Assembly (NCBI GenBank): GCA_965243105.1
Contig: CBDEUC010000003.1
Coordinates: 2,232,001 to 2,296,000 of the forward strand
Length of the DNA stretch: 64,000 nt
Direction: 5' to 3'
Source: WLWS01 sp965243105
Lineage (GTDB): Bacteria; Pseudomonadota; Gammaproteobacteria; Eutrophobiales; Eutrophobiaceae
Position numbers and translations under genes: made by a program. The notes beneath the pieces are model-generated. The model was not told the DNA's origin. It searched no databases and was given only the letters and a program-made list of their open reading frames with translations. Positions 61,293 through 64,000 of the stretch are shown in pieces (position 1 is the first letter of the stretch; every line of letters begins with the position of its first letter).

Positions 61293-63559
61293 TGCAGCGC
61301 TTTTTCCTTTTCTTTTTCCTCGACGACAATCTTCAGTTCATCATCTTCGGTGGTGACAAGGATGTGTCCACCGTGTTCGAGTTTGCCAAATAACAACTCT
61401 TCCGCCAGGGACTTCTTTATCCTGTCCTGGATCAGGCGCGACATTGGGCGAGCACCCATTATCTTGTCGTAACCATTGACTGCCAGCCACTGCCGGGCAT
61501 CTGCATCCACGTCCATGGTCACTTTTCTATCATCGAGCTGTGCCTGCAATTCAACCAGGAACTTGTCTACTACGTTGAGAATAGTCTTGCTGCCAAGCGG
61601 GTTGAACTCGATGATGGCGTCAAGGCGATTGCGAAATTCCGGACTGAATGTGCGGTTAATAACTTCAGTCGCATCTGAACTGTGATCCTGTGGAGTGAAT
61701 CCCATAGAGGAGCGGCTAATGCGATCCGCACCTGCGTTGGTTGTCATCACTATGATGACGTTTCTGAAATCAGTTTTACGTCCATTGGTATCTGTCAGTG
61801 TACCGTGATCCATAACCTGCAGGAGAAGGTTAAAAACATCAGGATGTGCCTTTTCCATTTCATCCAGTAGCAATACCGAGTGCGGTTGCTTGTTGATCGC
61901 TTCCGTGAGAAGCCCGCCCTGGTCGAAACCAACATATCCCGGCGGCGCACCGATCAGCCGCGATACGGTATGACGTTCCATGTACTCGGACATGTCAAAT
62001 CGGACAAGCTCGATACCCATGGTCAATGCAAGCTGACGCGTAACTTCCGTCTTACCTACACCGGTCGGACCAGCAAACAGGAAGGCGCCGATCGGTGTTT
62101 GCGGGTTACCAAGCCCTGAACGTGATGTCTTGATAGCAGTAGCAAGTGTTTCGATGGCCTTGTCCTGTCCGAAAACAACCATCTTCAGGTTACGCTCGAG
62201 ATTTTGCATGGTGTTACGATCATTTGTATTGACCGTTTTCGCCGGAATCCGCGCTACCTTGGCTACGATATTTTCTATGTCCTGGGTGCCAATCGTTTTC
62301 TTTCGTTTTGAAGGCGGCAGCAAACGCTGGGCTGCACCAGCCTCGTCAATGATATCGATAGCCTTGTCAGGCAGGTGACGATCGGTCATGTAGCGGTCAG
62401 TGAGCTCGGTTGCAGTGCGCAGGGCCTGCTGTGTGAACTTCACCTCGTGGTGCTCTTCAAAGCGGGATTTCAGTCCCTGCAGGATCTTTATCGTCTCCTC
62501 GATGGAAGGCTCTTCCACGTCAATCTTCTGAAAACGTCTCGACAGCGCCCTGTCTTTCTCAAAAATTCCGCGGTATTCCTGGTAAGTTGTTGAGCCGATG
62601 CACTTCATATCACCCGAAGACAACACCGGCTTGATAATGTTCGAGGCATCCATGACGCCACCGGAAGCGGCGCCAGCACCAATGATGGTGTGAATCTCGT
62701 CAATAAAGAGAACCGAGCCTTCTGTTTTCTTGAGCTGGTTAATGACACCTTTCAGGCGTTTCTCGAAATCCCCACGATACTTGGTGCCCGCCAGCAGGCC
62801 ACCCAGGTCAAGTGCGTAAATAGTGGAATCTGCCAACACTTCCGGTACTTCCCCATCCACTATTTTCTTGGCAAGCCCTTCTGCGATCGCAGTTTTACCG
62901 ACACCCGCTTCGCCAACATAAAGAGGATTATTCTTGCGGCGACGGCAAAGGATCTGGATGGTGCGTTGTACCTCGTGTTCCCGGCCAATCAGTGGATCAA
63001 TTTTCCCCAGTTCGGCCTGTTCATTTAAATTCACCGCATAGGTTTCAAGGGGATTTGAGCCAGCCTCGTCCGGACGACCTTCCTCATCTCCGAGGGACTC
63101 CTCGTTCTCTTCCTGTTCATCTTCGGGGACCTTGGTAATGCCATGGGAGATGTAATTAACAACATCGAGCCTGGCGATGTTCTGCTGGCTGAGGAAATAG
63201 GCTGCGTTTGATTCCCTTTCTCCAAAAATAGCAACGATAACATTTGCACCGCTGACTTCTTTTTTGCCGGAGGACTGTACGTGGAACACGGCACGTTGCA
63301 GCACCCGTTGAAAGCCGAGAGTGGGCTGGGTTTCTCTTTCGTCATCGTCGGGGAGAAGGGGAGAGTTTTCCTCGATAAATTTTACAAGGTCGTTGTGAAG
63401 AGCATTGAGATTTGCTCCGCAGGCTCGCAGCACTCGAACCGCTGAGCGATTGTCGAGCAATGCCAGTAGCAGGTGTTCAACGGTCATGAATTCATGACGT
63501 TGCTCCCGCGTCTTTCTAAATGATTCGTTTAGCGTCTGTTCAAGTTCTTTATCTAGCAT
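61289..63559 (-). CDS. clpA: ATP-dependent Clp protease ATP-binding subunit ClpA
   Basis: ClpA unfolds proteins and feeds them to ClpP. The 756-aa protein has an N-terminal domain (1-145), and two AAA+ modules with Walker A GEAGVGKTAIAEGL and GPTGVGKTEVTRQL. Walker B is in LFIDEIHT and VLLLDEMEKAHPD. The loop that docks ClpP, IGL in E. coli, reads SSMGFTPQDHSS, so MGF replaces IGL. It follows clpS by 17 nt, the normal order. No clpP is in the window. Confidence 0.96.
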   Translation of the reverse strand: MLDKELEQTLNESFRKTREQRHEFMTVEHLLLALLDNRSAVRVLRACGANLNALHNDLVKFIEENSPLLPDDDERETQPTLGFQRVLQRAVFHVQSSGKKEVSGANVIVAIFGERESNAAYFLSQQNIARLDVVNYISHGITKVPEDEQEENEESLGDEEGRPDEAGSNPLETYAVNLNEQAELGKIDPLIGREHEVQRTIQILCRRRKNNPLYVGEAGVGKTAIAEGLAKKIVDGEVPEVLADSTIYALDLGGLLAGTKYRGDFEKRLKGVINQLKKTEGSVLFIDEIHTIIGAGAASGGVMDASNIIKPVLSSGDMKCIGSTTYQEYRGIFEKDRALSRRFQKIDVEEPSIEETIKILQGLKSRFEEHHEVKFTQQALRTATELTDRYMTDRHLPDKAIDIIDEAGAAQRLLPPSKRKKTIGTQDIENIVAKVARIPAKTVNTNDRNTMQNLERNLKMVVFGQDKAIETLATAIKTSRSGLGNPQTPIGAFLFAGPTGVGKTEVTRQLALTMGIELVRFDMSEYMERHTVSRLIGAPPGYVGFDQGGLLTEAINKQPHSVLLLDEMEKAHPDVFNLLLQVMDHGTLTDTNGRKTDFRNVIIVMTTNAGADRISRSSMGFTPQDHSSDATEVINRTFSPEFRNRLDAIIEFNPLGSKTILNVVDKFLVELQAQLDDRKVTMDVDADARQWLAVNGYDKIMGARPMSRLIQDRIKKSLAEELLFGKLEHGGHILVTTEDDELKIVVEEKEKEKALH

Positions 63560-63576
63560 GGTTCAGTCTCCAGGAA

Positions 63577-63900
63577 TTAATAAGCCTTTTCCAGGGTGCA
63601 AAGAAGAGGATGCTGATTTTCTTTTGAGTACAAGTTGACCTGTGACACTTTTGTTTCTGCAATTTCGTGAGTATAAATTCCACATACACCTTTACCACTG
63701 GTGTGAACTTCCAGCATGATCCTTGTCGCATTTTCCCTGTCCTGTCCAAAAAAAACTTCAAGGATGTGCACGACAAACTCCATGGGTGTGTAGTCATCGT
63801 TAATAAGGATGACCTTGTACATGGGAGGACGTTTTAACTTCGGCTTTGCTTCCTGTAAAGCAAGGCTATCGTCATGCTGATTGTCAGTGTTGTCTGACAT
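63577..63900 (-). CDS. clpS: ClpS adaptor protein
   Basis: ClpS binds N-degron substrates and hands them to ClpA. The 107-aa protein has the usual disordered N-terminus (1-25) and the folded core PMYKVILINDDYTPMEFVVHILEVFF with N-end-rule pocket residues (NDDYTPM and, later, MLEVHTSGKGVCGIYTHEIAETK). It is cotranscribed with clpA. Confidence 0.96.
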   Translation of the reverse strand: MSDNTDNQHDDSLALQEAKPKLKRPPMYKVILINDDYTPMEFVVHILEVFFGQDRENATRIMLEVHTSGKGVCGIYTHEIAETKVSQVNLYSKENQHPLLCTLEKAY

Positions 63901-63931
63901 GGTTTACTTCTCCAAATCTAAAACATCATTA

Positions 63932-63956
63932 CCGGATTTAGTATAACCAAATCCGG
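63932..63956. promoter_or_regulatory. Inverted repeat over the likely clpS promoter
   Basis: CCGGATTT (63932-63939) and AAATCCGG (63949-63956) are perfect 8-bp inverted arms around 9 nt that contain, on the minus strand, TATACT, a good -10 box 32-43 nt upstream of the clpS start. A repressor or regulator may bind here. No -35 element with standard spacing was found. Confidence 0.5.
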
Positions 63957-64000
63957 CAACTTTGTGTGCAAAGGACGTAACACGATTGACGCTTTGCCAA

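Overview
The window reads as a stretch of gammaproteobacterial chromosome: almost every gene has a clear proteobacterial match. Several neighbourhoods are typical of that class, including hom-thrC, recJ-prfB-lysS, prmB near aroC, clpA-clpS and aceE-aceF. I cannot name the genus. The mix of Tad pilus genes, soxCD, an Hvf-type copper peptide cluster and a MoxR/Bat operon fits a free-living aerobic or facultative heterotroph, possibly marine. No tRNA, rRNA, CRISPR array, prophage or transposase is visible.

Layout. 1-1.8 kb: Tad/Flp pilus genes on the minus strand (TadG-like protein cut by the left edge, Flp pilin). 2-8.3 kb: htpG, a GAF/HD-GYP signalling protein, prmB and a soxC-soxD pair, followed by a palindromic repeat and aroC. 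9.7-12 kb: tldD and a nitrilase-family amidase on the minus strand. 12.1-21.5 kb: a long plus-strand housekeeping run: alaC, hom, thrC, an RpfE-like gene, recJ, prfB (with its programmed frameshift) and lysS. 21.7-26.1 kb: an Hvf/bufferin-type RiPP cluster. It has a secreted precursor with twelve EGKCG motifs, an MNIO (DUF692) enzyme, its DUF2063 partner, a membrane-anchored FMN glutamate-synthase-like protein and a DoxX/HvfX-like membrane protein. 26.2-33.3 kb: argG, an esterase, a UspA gene behind a near-ideal FNR/ANR promoter, a NUDIX hydrolase and aceF/aceE. 33.4-38.6 kb: an M17 aminopeptidase, a small secreted protein with a TetR regulator and matching operators, then a four-gene set (sir2, a membrane HEAGH protein, DUF2007, a coiled-coil membrane protein).

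38.9-45.9 kb: a moxR-DUF58-DUF4381-batA-batBC-batD operon in which batD is frameshifted. 45.9-50.3 kb: DUF423, GST, an ion channel, a NUDIX-ATL fusion, TauE, DUF3291 and a lytic transglycosylase. 50.3-54.8 kb: a seven-PAS histidine kinase with a single-domain response regulator. 55.4-63.9 kb: an acyl-CoA ligase, ilvD, argE-argA, clpA and clpS.

The most interesting parts are the RiPP cluster with its embedded FMN oxidoreductase, the NUDIX-ATL fusion, the Cys-rich insertion in threonine synthase, the TetR locus with a Cys-ending mini-ORF, the sir2/HEAGH operon, and the cloverleaf-like repeat after soxD. Functions are read from recognised motifs; no database search was possible.
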